DNA of 64,000 bases from Saccharomycopsis malanga (GCA_004014935.1 CP025324.1:248001-312000), one strand, 5' to 3'. Positions 10,587-21,973 are shown, numbered from the stretch's first letter. The notes: generated from the letters alone by a model not told the origin. Numbers and translations are program-made.

Positions 10587-12161
10587 TTATTGAAAGTAAT
10601 CTCCAACATTGTAGCAATTGTTGAGGATGATATGTTTATGAAGGTTTTTAGCAAGATTTCCAGTCTTCAAGTCCCATATATACATTTGTGGGTCGTTGTA
10701 AATAATGAAAGATTGAGCTCCAGGAAGGAGATGTATTTTCATTTTGGACTTGTAGCGAGGATAAGCAATGTTTTTCTTGACCCATTGGGGAGAACATACT
10801 GGGTCTGTAGAGCCTGGAAAAGCTAGTTTTCTGGCATTGTCTGGTTTTATATTTTTCTCGCAATCAGAAGTCAGGCTGTAGAAGTCGTCTTTGAGAAAGT
10901 TTTCGTCGGTTTCAAAGTGGCGGAACGTTTCGATTTTTTTGATTTTAGATCTAGAATCTCTCAACACTTTTACAAAAGTGACCTCTTCCACTTGGAAATG
11001 TTTGCACAATTCTTTATGGACGTCTGGAACGTAGAGTGATTCAGTTTCCTCGTGGTTTTCTGTGTTGACTAGCAGAGGAATTGCGATTTTGTGATGGTTT
11101 AGTGAGTTAGAACAAGTGCTGAAATTTAGCATTCGAAAAGAAGCTTTTGTTTCACTGAATCTGTAGCCAGAAGGTTGAATTCCGCTCATTTCGACCATTT
11201 CAAGCCCTTTTTTGTTGTGGTTGAGCCTTATGTTTTGCAAGTACAACAAATCGACGGCGGTGGTGTTCAACAAAGAGCAGAAGAGGTCTTCGATATTGTG
11301 GTGTAGGAAGAAACGAGCATCTAATTGTGAGGTGAAGGGTCTTCCTTGAGGTCTTTTGCTTCCTGTTCTTTTTTGAATAGAGACAGCAGAATGACTGGGA
11401 GTGTAATGTCTTCTTTTAGCCAATTTGAGGCTGGAAAACGGTTGTGTTTCCACCTTAGTGCAAGTCAAAGGGGTACCGGAGCTGCCACGACGTGCTTTTA
11501 CACCAGCGCCTGGTTTCAGGCTCTTTTGGCTTCTTAGCTGTACAACTTTGTGGCTGCAATCAGAGTTGCAATAAGCTTCAGAGATCAAGGGAGGGCTGTT
11601 GTGATTCAAAGTGTTTGTAGGCTTAATAATGTCTGAGGAAAACTCAGGGTCTTCTATCTTCACGGATTTGGAAATGTCCTGGGCGTCACACAAAGATTTG
11701 TGGGCAATTTTCAAAAAATCAAAGTCTTGTTTTATACGGTTTTCGGCGGCACCAAAAGGTGAAGATTTTTCCTCCTCGGCATCTTCAGCAGTAGAAGACC
11801 CAGGGGTAGAAAAAATAGATGGTGGAGAAGTGTCTACATTGTAATTGAACTCAGGCGAACTAGGCAAACTTTTCGAGTAGAAAGTCTTGTAAGGTTCCTC
11901 CGTAACTGGCGTGTTTGGTGGGCTGACACAACCAGTGTCGACAGATGGCCTAACGGGGCATAAACGGCCTTCAGAAAACAACGCGTGCAGCTGGCTCTTG
12001 ACAACCAAGGCAAAGGCAGACGAAGGAGAGGACGAAACAGAGCTGTCCAAGAGATATTCGTTAGGAAAACTGTCCTTGGACGTTGTTTCTGAGGAAATGT
12101 GTTTATAGGAATCGTCGTCAGTGTTTAATAACGCACTGATTTTGATTGACAGTCTGCTCAT
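10587..12161 (-). CDS. unrecognised 524-residue protein, possible regulator
   Basis: Not recognised. The N-terminal 300 residues are Ser/Pro-rich and disordered, with several SP/TP sites (SPPNTPVTEEP, SLPSSPEF, DTSPPSIFSTP, HYTPSHS) typical of CDK or MAPK substrates, and a basic stretch KRTGSKRPQGRP near residue 265 that could be a nuclear localisation signal or AT-hook-like element. The C-terminal 250 residues look globular with mixed hydrophobic segments. The N-terminus SIKISALLN resembles the short leucine-rich starts of some yeast transcription factors. The ATG at 12161 is the first in frame. The 3.7 kb gene-free region upstream is what heavily regulated yeast genes often have. I do not assign a function. 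Confidence 0.75.
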   Translation of the reverse strand: MSRLSIKISALLNTDDDSYKHISSETTSKDSFPNEYLLDSSVSSSPSSAFALVVKSQLHALFSEGRLCPVRPSVDTGCVSPPNTPVTEEPYKTFYSKSLPSSPEFNYNVDTSPPSIFSTPGSSTAEDAEEEKSSPFGAAENRIKQDFDFLKIAHKSLCDAQDISKSVKIEDPEFSSDIIKPTNTLNHNSPPLISEAYCNSDCSHKVVQLRSQKSLKPGAGVKARRGSSGTPLTCTKVETQPFSSLKLAKRRHYTPSHSAVSIQKRTGSKRPQGRPFTSQLDARFFLHHNIEDLFCSLLNTTAVDLLYLQNIRLNHNKKGLEMVEMSGIQPSGYRFSETKASFRMLNFSTCSNSLNHHKIAIPLLVNTENHEETESLYVPDVHKELCKHFQVEEVTFVKVLRDSRSKIKKIETFRHFETDENFLKDDFYSLTSDCEKNIKPDNARKLAFPGSTDPVCSPQWVKKNIAYPRYKSKMKIHLLPGAQSFIIYNDPQMYIWDLKTGNLAKNLHKHIILNNCYNVGDYFQ

Positions 12162-12787
12162 TTTGCTAATGTTTATTTTGTCAATGGTGTGTATTGTTTG
12201 TAGCTAATGGAAAAGCTTTTGACGCATAAATCCACAAATGTTTTGAGCTAAAGTAAATTTTTGATACCCAAAGAGTTGTAATCCTAGATCAAAACACGAG
12301 ACCCGCGGTTCAACTTTCCGTTATACGCTTTCTGGCTAAATAAAGCAAAACAAACTCTATTACTCTAATAAAATCCAACACTATACAAAGCTTAAGCGTT
12401 TAAAAACCACCGCCTATCCTATAAAACAACTGTACAACTACAGATAACACCTCAATGTGTCAAACCTCTGGCCAGGGGGCGGAAGCCGTTGCTTTTATAC
12501 CAGAGTCCTGGAAAGCACCTCAATGCTGTCAACCAAAGATAGATAATTAAGGCTGTCTTTACAGGAAACCCTCAATGGCCAGTGACAGCAGACAAGCAAG
12601 CCAAAGGAAGCAGCCATATTAAGGAGAACGGGTAGACAAACAAGTTGAACAAACAGGTTAAACACGCTAAATAGCCTAAACAAGTTGTATCGAAACAAAC
12701 AAGGTCCTCCTCTTCGCTTACCATGGAGCCAACTATACTTGTTGATTATCGTTGGAAAAAAAAAATATAGTTTCGATGCATGAGAGC

Positions 12788-12848
12788 GCATGCATGCATG
12801 CATGCATGCACACTGAACACTGTACACTGTACATTGTACATTGTACAT
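12788..12848. repeat. GCAT microsatellite followed by TGTAC-rich repeats
   Basis: GCAT is repeated nearly six times (12788-12810), followed by CACTG/TGTAC repeats up to 12848. Both blocks are self-complementary and could form cruciforms. Confidence 0.8.
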
Positions 12849-15052
12849 ATGCAGCGGCTCGCAATATGCGACACGCATACAATTACATACGTGTGCAGTG
12901 CGTTTAAGGGCCGCAAGAGATTGCATGTTGGTAGCCAACTGAGACCACAGCTGAACACCATGTTGGAACGCCAATTCTCTATGCCCGCGGAGATAAGAAC
13001 TAGAAAAGGATATCATAAAGGTATTCTGTTTTGGCATATTGAATCGATTATCAAACAAAACAAAAAAAATCAGAAAGATTCAAGGAAATTTTCTTCAAGG
13101 AAAAAAAAACCTTTATAGGCTCTTAAAAATGTGTCAAAACCTCAGACATGAGAGGGACCATGATGTTTGTAGATGGTGTTAGCAGAGGAAAGTTGCGTCG
13201 GTCTTATTATTGGTAGATCAAAGGTTATTTCAATTATTACATAAAATACGCCGAGGAAAATTAGTTTAATTCATTGTATCAGTAGCTTTATTGCAGATAT
13301 TACGTATTAGCCTCATTCTTGGGTCCTTTTTTCAGCTTCATGCTGAAAAAAAAAACAGGCCTTTCTTGGGGTGGCGTCTGGTCAAAAGAGGTGCACTGTC
13401 TATGGTATTCATGTCCAACGGCAATCTTTAAACACATTGAGGCAACCACAAGTGACCGGTTCTCAAAATGCAGATCTTTCGTCTCGTGCCGAAAGGGTGA
13501 GCCAGCTTAGGAATTGTAAATCTGGCATCGATTCTTGACGAGATGCTGCTTATTTGATTTTGCAAACCTGAACTGGGAACCTGCTGAAATCTAAGCAATC
13601 TCTGTTTGGCTGGTATAAATCGGTTACCAAATACATAAAGTATTGATGGTGAATAGTTTGACAATTGGTCCCTGGCTGTCTCAATTCTTTGAGACATGTC
13701 AAGTTGGCCCGTTGGATGATTAGTGCCAATTTCAGTTATTCACCACCGGTCGATTTTCATGATTTTTCTGACAATGTGAAAAATAAGTGTCCCGGATAGT
13801 TGTTTTCCTAGACCAGATCCCGGCGGTGTGGCATGTAATGAAATCTAATTAATCAACGCATTTCATGTGCAGATTTTCCAATGGCCAAAGTAATTAAATA
13901 AGAAGTCAAAACGACTTTTTCAGTGGTGGTCCACCTCAAATTTCCGTAATAGGCAATACACCCTGAAAAATGCTTTTAATCATCCATTCTCCTGGCAAAA
14001 TGAGACGGTTGCACGGTTGAGACAACAGTCCAAATAGATATTTCTAGCGATGGCATGTCTGTAAAATCCTCTATGAAACCTGTTTGATCGGCACAAGACA
14101 CTCTTCACACTCTTATCGCATATTCGTAATTCTGAGTCAGCGTGAATTATCAATGAGATTGCTACCGGTGATTGCACTGATGTCTTGTGGGGTCCCTTTC
14201 AAAAGATATTTGGGTTTGCTTCTGAAAGAGTACAAGAGAAGCAATTTCTATGGCCAAATGGATTTTATTGTGGTTAGGTAATGGAAAACAAAGTTTCGGA
14301 AAAGTTTTAGTTGGTAATTTACAGAAAAATAACCAATTTGAATAATTTCACTCTAAATTTGGAATATGTTAGTATTTTTTTACGCGCTTTTCAGCAGATT
14401 GCAAAATTAAGAGAATTGGCCCATTTGAATTAAACTTTGAATGTGTCTACCCTCTACAAGTATCAAATATGGAAATGCATTGTATGAATTACGAGAGCAA
14501 AAAGCAGGGGAAGAATGTTGAACTGGCTGCCACCCCTTCGAACCGTAAACCGTAACTGTAGTTTTGAATTCAAACAATGTAGAATTTTAAAAGGTGTTGA
14601 AGCGGGGAATAAGACATTGAACAAAGGGAATTTACAAGGCAAGGGGAATGAAAAAACAAACAAGCAAACAAACAAGTTATTTAGGATGGAGAAGAGTTTT
14701 TACAAGAATAGAAAGAAATATCTTCAAACAAGGTAAATGCTTACTTTCCTTGCGGAAATAAACCCCGTTAGAGACAAGTTGTATTGTTTTATAACCATGA
14801 CTTGGTATGTCTTTAATTTGTTTTTTGAATTGCTTCCCAGGTTTTAATAAGTTGCAGAAATAAAGTTTCCAGAAGTCAAAATATCAACAAGTAGGTAGCA
14901 TATTTTGTAGTCAAATTATCGACAACTGAACGTGATTCCACAGGCAAGTGCAACTGTCTGAAATACGACCTAGACATAATTCTAGGACTTACTTTCCCAA
15001 TGCATCGGATGTTCAGAAAAGCTAGCGAAAAGTTTACAATGACCGGGACATA

Positions 15053-15145
15053 GTTGGGTTTTCCCTCTGGGTTTTACCAAGTCCCTTTAGACATAGCGCG
15101 TACATACGGAACTAATATGTACTGGGCCCGAAATATAAGGTTATA
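15053..15145 (+). repeat. dispersed repeat, copy A
   Basis: About 93 bp that matches 22131-22225 at roughly 80-85% identity by eye, including GTTTTACCAAGT, CCTTTAGACATAGCGCGTA and TACTGGG. No terminal structure or coding remnant is visible. It might be a fragment of a solo LTR or another mobile-element relic, or a regulatory module; family unknown. Confidence 0.6.
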
Positions 15146-15828
15146 ATAATAATAACATCATATATTTCAAAGTGATTAAATATAAGGTTATTATAATAAT
15201 AATTATCGACAATTATAGCTGTTATATCATGTTTTGTAGTCAGCTTCAAAAAATGCAAGACCAAAAAGTGTTCATAACGTACTATGCTTGAAATAAGATT
15301 AGTTATTAATATTGCCATAATAATTCATAATACTAAGGCTCATACACAACTGATATTGGCTTCAAAAATAAGATTATAATATTCTTAAGGATTCCATACT
15401 GGATCTCCTATAACTACAACTAAACCATGTGAGCAAATAAATTACTATTAAATACTTGAAAACTTTATCATACTATTTTCACTCTTCAGCCAATATCACT
15501 CATCATAATAATACCACTCATATATCATTTTATTTCAATAGGACGCGCATGTTGGTTGACTTGATACTGCGCAATTGCAAGGCATTTTTCAAAATTTTCT
15601 TTTACTACGGAAAAAATATGCATCTTGAAAAATATTGCAATATAACCAATCAAGGGTTACGAATAGAGAAAAAACAGCAAACAAATCCAGATTTGCAATC
15701 TGCAATCAACAACGGGTATTGTTATTTGAGATAGACAGTGGTGGTTACATATACAAAGCGCAAGACTTGTTCCTATATGAATGACTATGATCTATTTGAG
15801 CTAGTATCCAACTCAAGTCTAGAAAACC

Positions 15829-18800
15829 ATGCTCAAAGTACTGAGTAAGATCAAACACTCCAATGCCAGACTTTTCCTGCGAGCTGTCTTCAGCTCCAAA
15901 AACGAGGCTCATATACGATACAGAAACTGTAAATTATTATCCATCAGTCGTCATTTCAGCTCCTTTATACCTTCCCACGGCATCTACTCTTCCAAAGAGC
16001 CCCAGGAACCACAGAAGACAACAGGGCTTTGGATTGAACAGTTCTTCGACAATTACGTGGATTCGGTTGTCGGTAACCTGTCTAAAGTCAAACCTCATTT
16101 GAACCTCAAAACTGTATATAAAAATTTGCCCTATGAATTGGCAGAAAGACTTCGGATGACCTCAGACGAACATAGATGGTTCGAGGAGGTAGTGTCGTAC
16201 AAGCATCTTTCCAAAATCCCTGCCAAGGTGGTGATTGGCTTTTATAACGAAAGACTTGATAACATGTTTGTTTCCCTGAGAAATAAACTTTCACGTACTC
16301 TTTTGGCAAAATCCGTCAATTACATGCTCACTCACAAGGAGTACGACTTTGCTGTCCGCCTCACCTTAGATACTGTCTTCGATACAATAGATCGGCTGCC
16401 ACAAGATGACAGCTTGTCGTCTCCTTTGGAAATGCTGATCTTTGCCCAGCCCAAGATCGAAGACAAAAAACTACGACTTGGGATTTCTCTTGTAGATCTT
16501 GACGACTATATTACCTTGTTCTACACTCGATACCGGAGCTGTAGTTTAGCCACGGAGCCTTCGTCCAGCGACAATGTCAATCTTGACTATATTATATTTT
16601 TGCAGCATTTATTCAATACAGTCATAGAGCAATGCCCTGGCGCAAACACAGAATTGGCGTTGAAACAGCTTCTTCATGGTTTCTTGAACTTTACCAAATT
16701 AGCCTTTCCAGACATGTATAATTTATTTGTATTTATCACCCAACCTAGCATGTTCACCCAACCTTCTGAAATGCTTGCCGAGACGCCTAATATAGAAGTG
16801 GAACACGTCTTTCTGAGTTTCCAGCTAAACCATCAATTGACCAAAGCTTACAGAAACTTATCTCAAAGTAGCAATAAAGAAGATATACTCAGTAGTTATA
16901 TGGCTTACATAATATACTTGTACGCACAGCCATCACCAATGATGTTGAGTACATACAAACCAAATAATAGCACTAATCACATCCATAATATCAAACCCAA
17001 GACCCCTGTACTGGTTCTAATAGAGTTTTCTTTCTTGAACTTGGTGACAGTACTACAGCATTTATTTCAGCTAGGGCAGGTAGAGCAAGTTTCTTCGGTT
17101 TTGGATTCTCTTAAAACGGCCTTGAACAATGTCTTACGGCAACATATTGGGCAGATCAAGACATCATCCAAGTCAGACTTTGATGCAGCATTATTTCAAG
17201 GTGGTCTTGCTCAAAAAATTCTTCAAAACACCACGACAGATACCTCTATGTGTTCCCATGGCTTTGATACTTATTTGACAGTGTTTAAAAAACTCAGAAC
17301 ATTGCACGCTAAAGTGCGGCCATTTGCTCAAAAGGCTGCTAACACATCTCTGTTGGACCGAAGTTTGGTTACCAATTTAGTACAAATTAGTAGTATTCTA
17401 CGTTTTAATGATCTAGATTATAATCTTTTGATCAAACAGGTTCATACATTAGAAGATATGAACATGCTAATTCAATATTTTGTAAAACTTCAACATTTCA
17501 GAGCAAACTCCCCTACTCTTTCCTTACAAACCTACCATTACATTCTTGGTAAATTCTCAATGATCATGAACCGCGCTTTGGATACAAAGTTGAATGTGAG
17601 AAAACACACAGAACATGATAGATTCATTAACTATTTCAAGCTTGTCAGCCAGTCTTATTACAAAGCTTATGGAACCAACGGAAGAAGTTCTGAAGGATAC
17701 GGCAAGATAGCCCACACTTTGGTTGCTTGTTTGGCCGCAAACAAAGCATCAATAGCTATTTTGTTGGAAAACAATGAACAATACGACGATTTCAATACAA
17801 AAATCTTGGGTAAAGTATTGAATCTGTTATTGAAAAATTTCAATGATAAAAATGTGCTGACTTTTCTACAAACAGTGCGTTTAAACTTCTCACAGCTACC
17901 AAGATTACCTGCTGTGTTTTTAAGCAATATTAATATCCATGTTGCATTTGCAGACTTGTCAAAAACTGACTTGACAACCACTCGAATTTTAAAGATTTTA
18001 AAACTCTCACAGTGGAACTTTGAAGAGGAAAAAATGGTGAGAAAACTTCTAGTGCTATTCAAAATACTATTGAACACCTCTTCATTTCAGAACAGCTCTG
18101 AAGATTTCAAGTACAAGTTTTTGGATTTCTTTTATAATCCTTTATTCACTGTTGCCCGAAGTCCGACAGAAAACAAAGAGTTACGGAAACTTTTTGCAAA
18201 AATCATTGTTAGATCTCAACAGTTTAGTACTTCAATATTGTTTGAAAAGTTTCGTGACAAACCTAACTTCCGAGAATTCAAAACACATATCTTGTCTCGA
18301 CTGATCAGATCAGGTTACATTGAAAAGGACATTCTCGCCAAATTGATCATTCTATCACCTGGTCAGACTAAATCACAGCAGTCTGACGCCATCAGAACAG
18401 CATCACTTGCTATTGAATATCTTGCTGCGCATGATGTTCGTGCTAGCGAGATGCTCTATAATCATATTATGCAAAACGTGTCTACACATTGCCCCGAATT
18501 ACACGATTCAGCATTCCATCGGTTGAAATGCGCTACTGCAATGGGTGTGGTGAAGAACTGGAAAACCTTGACCAGCAAAAGAATCAGAATAGGAACGGCT
18601 GTCATAAAATCGTTGCTCAAACTGCGGCCAAACCCATTTTATATTCCGCCACATATTTTTGAGCAGTTTCTTATTAACTATACTCTTTATACTAGAGAAA
18701 AGAACACCGGCTCGGTTAAATTCCTAGAATGGCTTTTCCTCACCTACAACCGTGTCGGCAAAAGGTTTTTTCCTCAGCGCGTCCCCAAGTTCAATATAAA

Positions 18801-18906
18801 ACTCGAGAAGCTCCTTGTTTCAATGAAACTTGACAAGAAAGGCTTTTGGAGTCACAAAAACATGATGAAATCTGATTTTTCTCTTCGAAAGTATAATGAT
18901 TTATAA
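15829..18906 (+). CDS. large mitochondrially targeted protein, function unknown
   Basis: 1025 residues starting MLKVLSKIKHSNARLFLRAV, then a further basic, Ser-rich region with no acidic residues up to about residue 25 and an SSFIPSHGIY segment near 45: a typical mitochondrial presequence. The body is almost entirely helical, with repeated Leu/Phe-rich helical hairpins (e.g. LLLKNFNDKNVLTFLQTV, IEYLAAHDVRASEMLYNHIM), suggesting a PPR-like or other alpha-solenoid RNA-binding protein such as the fast-evolving yeast mitochondrial expression factors. I see no canonical PPR signature that settles it. Basic C-terminus. The ATG at 15829 is the first in frame. Candidate relatives (Pet309, Sov1 and similar) cannot be distinguished without a search. 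Confidence 0.75.
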   Translation: MLKVLSKIKHSNARLFLRAVFSSKNEAHIRYRNCKLLSISRHFSSFIPSHGIYSSKEPQEPQKTTGLWIEQFFDNYVDSVVGNLSKVKPHLNLKTVYKNLPYELAERLRMTSDEHRWFEEVVSYKHLSKIPAKVVIGFYNERLDNMFVSLRNKLSRTLLAKSVNYMLTHKEYDFAVRLTLDTVFDTIDRLPQDDSLSSPLEMLIFAQPKIEDKKLRLGISLVDLDDYITLFYTRYRSCSLATEPSSSDNVNLDYIIFLQHLFNTVIEQCPGANTELALKQLLHGFLNFTKLAFPDMYNLFVFITQPSMFTQPSEMLAETPNIEVEHVFLSFQLNHQLTKAYRNLSQSSNKEDILSSYMAYIIYLYAQPSPMMLSTYKPNNSTNHIHNIKPKTPVLVLIEFSFLNLVTVLQHLFQLGQVEQVSSVLDSLKTALNNVLRQHIGQIKTSSKSDFDAALFQGGLAQKILQNTTTDTSMCSHGFDTYLTVFKKLRTLHAKVRPFAQKAANTSLLDRSLVTNLVQISSILRFNDLDYNLLIKQVHTLEDMNMLIQYFVKLQHFRANSPTLSLQTYHYILGKFSMIMNRALDTKLNVRKHTEHDRFINYFKLVSQSYYKAYGTNGRSSEGYGKIAHTLVACLAANKASIAILLENNEQYDDFNTKILGKVLNLLLKNFNDKNVLTFLQTVRLNFSQLPRLPAVFLSNINIHVAFADLSKTDLTTTRILKILKLSQWNFEEEKMVRKLLVLFKILLNTSSFQNSSEDFKYKFLDFFYNPLFTVARSPTENKELRKLFAKIIVRSQQFSTSILFEKFRDKPNFREFKTHILSRLIRSGYIEKDILAKLIILSPGQTKSQQSDAIRTASLAIEYLAAHDVRASEMLYNHIMQNVSTHCPELHDSAFHRLKCATAMGVVKNWKTLTSKRIRIGTAVIKSLLKLRPNPFYIPPHIFEQFLINYTLYTREKNTGSVKFLEWLFLTYNRVGKRFFPQRVPKFNIKLEKLLVSMKLDKKGFWSHKNMMKSDFSLRKYNDL

Positions 18907-19204
18907 TGACCTTTTCTTATTCGTTAATAATAGAAACTGCTTTTGCTTCTGCATTGTATTTTTAATCATATAGTTGCATATTTTTTTTTATCATTCTGTA
19001 AATAGAAATTACTTTATGATTTATAATGAGTATAGCTTAGTAATACCCAGTGGTGGATCTATCAATTATCGCTGGTCTTCCCAACTGTTGAATTTATCGG
19101 TGTGAACATGTAGAAATACTATACTAAGTAAGGTTAGAAATAAAAATAATTAGTTTAATAACGAATAACATTGGCTGGCAAAATTTCAAAGTCACCAAAA
19201 AAAA
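18907..19204. other. 3' flank, nothing seen
   Basis: About 300 bp between the mitochondrial-protein stop and tRNA-Tyr; AT-rich with a T9 tract near 18981. No gene seen. Confidence 0.5.
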
Positions 19205-19289
19205 TCTCTCGGGTGTGAGTCGAACACACGATCTCAAGATTAATGTTACATTACAGTCTTGCGCCTTAAACCAACTTGGCTACCGAGAG
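19205..19289 (-). tRNA. tRNA-Tyr(GUA) with 10-nt intron
   Basis: Read on the minus strand: 5' acceptor CTCTCGG pairs with CCGAGAG, A-box TAGCCAAGTTGG, anticodon arm CAAGA-CTGTAAA-TCTTG with anticodon GUA, B-box GTTCGACTC. The exons are nearly identical to S. cerevisiae tRNA-Tyr. The intron (19241-19250 on the + strand) sits after position 37 where tRNA-Tyr introns always lie; at 10 nt it is shorter than the 14 nt of S. cerevisiae. A T-run for Pol III termination follows on the minus strand (19199-19204 region is A-rich on +). Confidence 0.97.
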
Positions 19290-19935
19290 GAAATACGCAA
19301 ATTTTTTTTCACTATGCAATAATGTTAATCTGCCATCAATTTTTTCTCACGTGCATATGAATCTACAGCACGTTAAAAGCTAACGTGACGCGTTTAAGTG
19401 ACGCATTTCCCCAACATGCATAGCCCTTTAGAGATTAAACAGAAACATACATTATAGACTGTTCGTTTGGAAAAAAAAACTCTGTAACAATATATTATAG
19501 GTAACTTATCTAGCGAAATAATTCTGGAAAGCTACTTGCATAACACAGTTTAATGGTAAGATTTAAGTATTTAATCAACGAGAAACTGCCTTACTTGGTG
19601 ACAGTATTCACAATGATTTCTTTCATGTCCAAGTTTTGAAATCTTATTAATATTAAGTTGCCTCTGCAACTTTAGCTTATTAAATATAGTTACCACAATA
19701 TGATTTTACTGGTAAGATAATAAATTTTCCCCCTGAAGTTCAACCTAATTCAACTGCCGTAAATATATAGTTGAGATTGTCAGACTTGTATCTAATAGCT
19801 TTTTCCGCTTTTTCACTCTTTACTAAAACCATTTCAAAGCCAGCTACAGATATATAATAAGTCTAAAATAAGGTGATAGTTAGATTTATATTAAGAACGC
19901 TAACAGCAAAAAGAAAAAAGAATGAATGAACAGAG
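19290..19935. other. intergenic between tRNA-Tyr and ATG18
   Basis: 645 bp, AT-rich. It holds the 5' flank of the tRNA, including CACGTG (19350) and ACGCGT (19388), and the 3' region of ATG18. No gene seen. Confidence 0.5.
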
Positions 19936-21507
19936 TCAATTCTCTGTTAAAGAGTATTGTTTAATCAACACGCACTCTCCTCCTTTCTCCAAAGGAACGT
20001 TGTAAATGTAAAACTTTCCTTCATTGGTAGCAATCATAATGTAACTTGAATTGTGGCTGAGGGCAACTATACTTTTGTAATTGTTACCGTTTCCGAGCTG
20101 TCTGTCCGATCCTAAGTTGTCACTTGATGCATTACTTGTTTCGTAAGTGTTGTCACCAGAATCATTAGTGGCACCAGTGCTGTTGATATCATCTTTGCTG
20201 TCGACACCAGCAGAGCCAGTTTTCGGAAGTTTTATGAAAGCAAAATGTCTCACGGGTTCTAGTATGGATGTTATTTGTTGTGGCAAGTAGTTGTTGATGA
20301 ATTTGTTGGAAAACTTCTTAGACTTGTTCCAAAGCAATCCCGAAATGGACGAAGAGCGTTTTTTGTTTAACAAAAGATTGTTAATTAACGACTCATCTGT
20401 AGGTGAAGTAGGCTCTGCACCGCTTAACAGAGCAGTGCCATCGATGGAATGATTACCTGCCATGTTTTGTGGAAAATTACCAAGTTCAGAAGCAGCATTA
20501 GAGGAAGAGGAAGTGTTGGTCCTCACCAATTCACTGCCTTCTTCTGTATCTTCGTCAGCGCTGGCTCCATTAATTGGGACGTTGTTTCCACCGAGTTTGA
20601 ATATATGTACTGTTTGGTTGTTGGAGCTAGAACAAAGTAAAGTGGAATCTAAATTAAAATTTAACGAATGAATTAAAGTACCTGCCATACCTCTTCTAAA
20701 CTCTGCTACTCTTCTTCCAGATACAGTGTCGAAAACCCGTATAATGGTGCCTTTTGTAGAGGCTGTGGCTACCAATGTGCCCTCTTTATTCAAGGAGATG
20801 GTGGCAAGTTCAGCCTTGTGAGCGACAATTGCATTGACAGGTTGAAGATGCAACGCATCAAAGATTATAATCATACCATTATTGAAAGAATTATGGCGAC
20901 GGTTACTAGCTACAGTGCCGTTTTCACTATGATTAGAACTGAGGGTCAAGTTGCTGTCATTAGAAACTACATCCAGCAAAGGATTGGCGCCAGAAGACTG
21001 GTGCCCTAACTCATTCGTAAAGTTTGAGCTTGGAGCAGGATATGCTAGTATTGACTCATCATTCAACGACAACGATACCAAACCTGGGCGGTTTTTGTTT
21101 GTTTCTATAGTATGAAGCAATTTCATACAGCTGACATCATAGATGTATATTTGGTCCAAAAGCACGACAACCAAACGTTTACGATTGAGTTTTACATTGA
21201 GAATAGACGTGGGAAATGTGAGCTCGCAGATAATAGACTTTCTTTTGGTGTTGATGATCTTCAACCGTCTTGGAGAATTGCTAGGTTTATCACCTGTTCC
21301 AACCACAGCAATGAGCGATGTTGAAAACAACATCTCAACAATAATTGCCCCGCCATCATCATCTTTTTCGAAACATTCACCAAAAGGATCGCAGTTAAAT
21401 ATCTTGTAGCTGTTGCTGGACCCCACCGCAAGACATGAAAAATCTTGGTTGAAGTTTAAAGACCGTATTGAGCTAAAGCCCATCCCATTATCGCTGTTCC
21501 AGTCCAT
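19936..21507 (-). CDS. ATG18: PROPPIN autophagy protein Atg18
   Basis: Seven-bladed WD40-like beta-propeller of 523 residues binding PI3P and PI(3,5)P2; acts with Atg2 at phagophore edges and regulates vacuole size. The diagnostic FRRG lipid-binding motif occurs in EFRRGMAGTLIHSL near residue 271. The segment MLFSTSLIAVVG...SPRRLKIINTK followed by CELTFPTSIL matches Atg18 more closely than Atg21 or Hsv2. A long Ser/Asn-rich insertion (about residues 315-440) corresponds to the variable 6CD loop, here unusually long. I chose the ATG at 21507 (MDWNSDNGMGF): the only in-frame extension upstream starts at a TTG. Confidence 0.92.
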   Translation of the reverse strand: MDWNSDNGMGFSSIRSLNFNQDFSCLAVGSSNSYKIFNCDPFGECFEKDDDGGAIIVEMLFSTSLIAVVGTGDKPSNSPRRLKIINTKRKSIICELTFPTSILNVKLNRKRLVVVLLDQIYIYDVSCMKLLHTIETNKNRPGLVSLSLNDESILAYPAPSSNFTNELGHQSSGANPLLDVVSNDSNLTLSSNHSENGTVASNRRHNSFNNGMIIIFDALHLQPVNAIVAHKAELATISLNKEGTLVATASTKGTIIRVFDTVSGRRVAEFRRGMAGTLIHSLNFNLDSTLLCSSSNNQTVHIFKLGGNNVPINGASADEDTEEGSELVRTNTSSSSNAASELGNFPQNMAGNHSIDGTALLSGAEPTSPTDESLINNLLLNKKRSSSISGLLWNKSKKFSNKFINNYLPQQITSILEPVRHFAFIKLPKTGSAGVDSKDDINSTGATNDSGDNTYETSNASSDNLGSDRQLGNGNNYKSIVALSHNSSYIMIATNEGKFYIYNVPLEKGGECVLIKQYSLTEN

Positions 21508-21973
21508 CCCTAGAAACAATTGTAACTGCCAATCTTACTCTCCTTCTAAATAATAGACACCCTATACCAGTATATACCAGTATAGATAAAAGTATCAGCA
21601 ATCGTTAAATATAACACAAATTCTCTCAAGTACACTTTGTCTATATTATATATAAAGATAATCCAGATATTTGCCAGTTACCATCGCTATACCCTGTCCA
21701 TAGTATATATATATCTCCGATGACCAGTCGAGCACGTGGGCAGCATGTGATATCTCCATGATTATCACCAACTTTTGCTGAACAGTATGGTATATAGTAT
21801 ATAGTATATAGTATATTATGAGGGATACATTATTATATAACATGTACTGATTATCAATAGCCGATCAATTGATAAATGTTGAATGTTGTAACATTGTAGT
21901 TGGAACTGTACTTTACGATGGCTACTTACTATATAAATATATTCCATCAAAACCAGCCAAAAACTGAGCCGTA
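21508..21973. other. ATG18 upstream region and Pol III 5' flank
   Basis: 466 bp; contains a duplicated TATACCAGTA (21563-21582), a 7 bp tandem repeat and a TATATAAATATA (21931-21942) about 32-43 bp upstream of the A-box at 21974. No protein gene seen. Confidence 0.5.
21791..21818. repeat. 7 bp tandem repeat
   Basis: TATATAG is repeated three times, followed by TATATTA. Confidence 0.8.

Larger units (their letters stand above)
12162..15828. other. 3.7 kb gene-free region
   Basis: Longest stretch without a credible gene in the window. Three copies of a CCTCAATG-type element (12450, 12516, 12571) lie just before a GCAT microsatellite at 12788; the middle is of mixed composition, and 15100-15450 is very AT-rich with a duplicated block (AAATATAAGGTTAT near 15131 and 15178). 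One copy of the dispersed repeat starts at 15053. Frames at 12495-13058 (built on the microsatellite) and 15456-15734 are not convincing. It may be the regulatory region of the 524-residue gene. Confidence 0.5.

Noticed and set aside
12495-13058. 187-codon minus-strand frame across the GCAT microsatellite
   Set aside because: Its middle is translated repeat DNA (CMHACM, TVYSVQC), with no domain-like pattern and no promoter signals.
15456-15734. 92-codon + strand frame before the mitochondrial-protein gene
   Set aside because: Begins with TTG, has AT-driven composition, and shows no recognisable feature.
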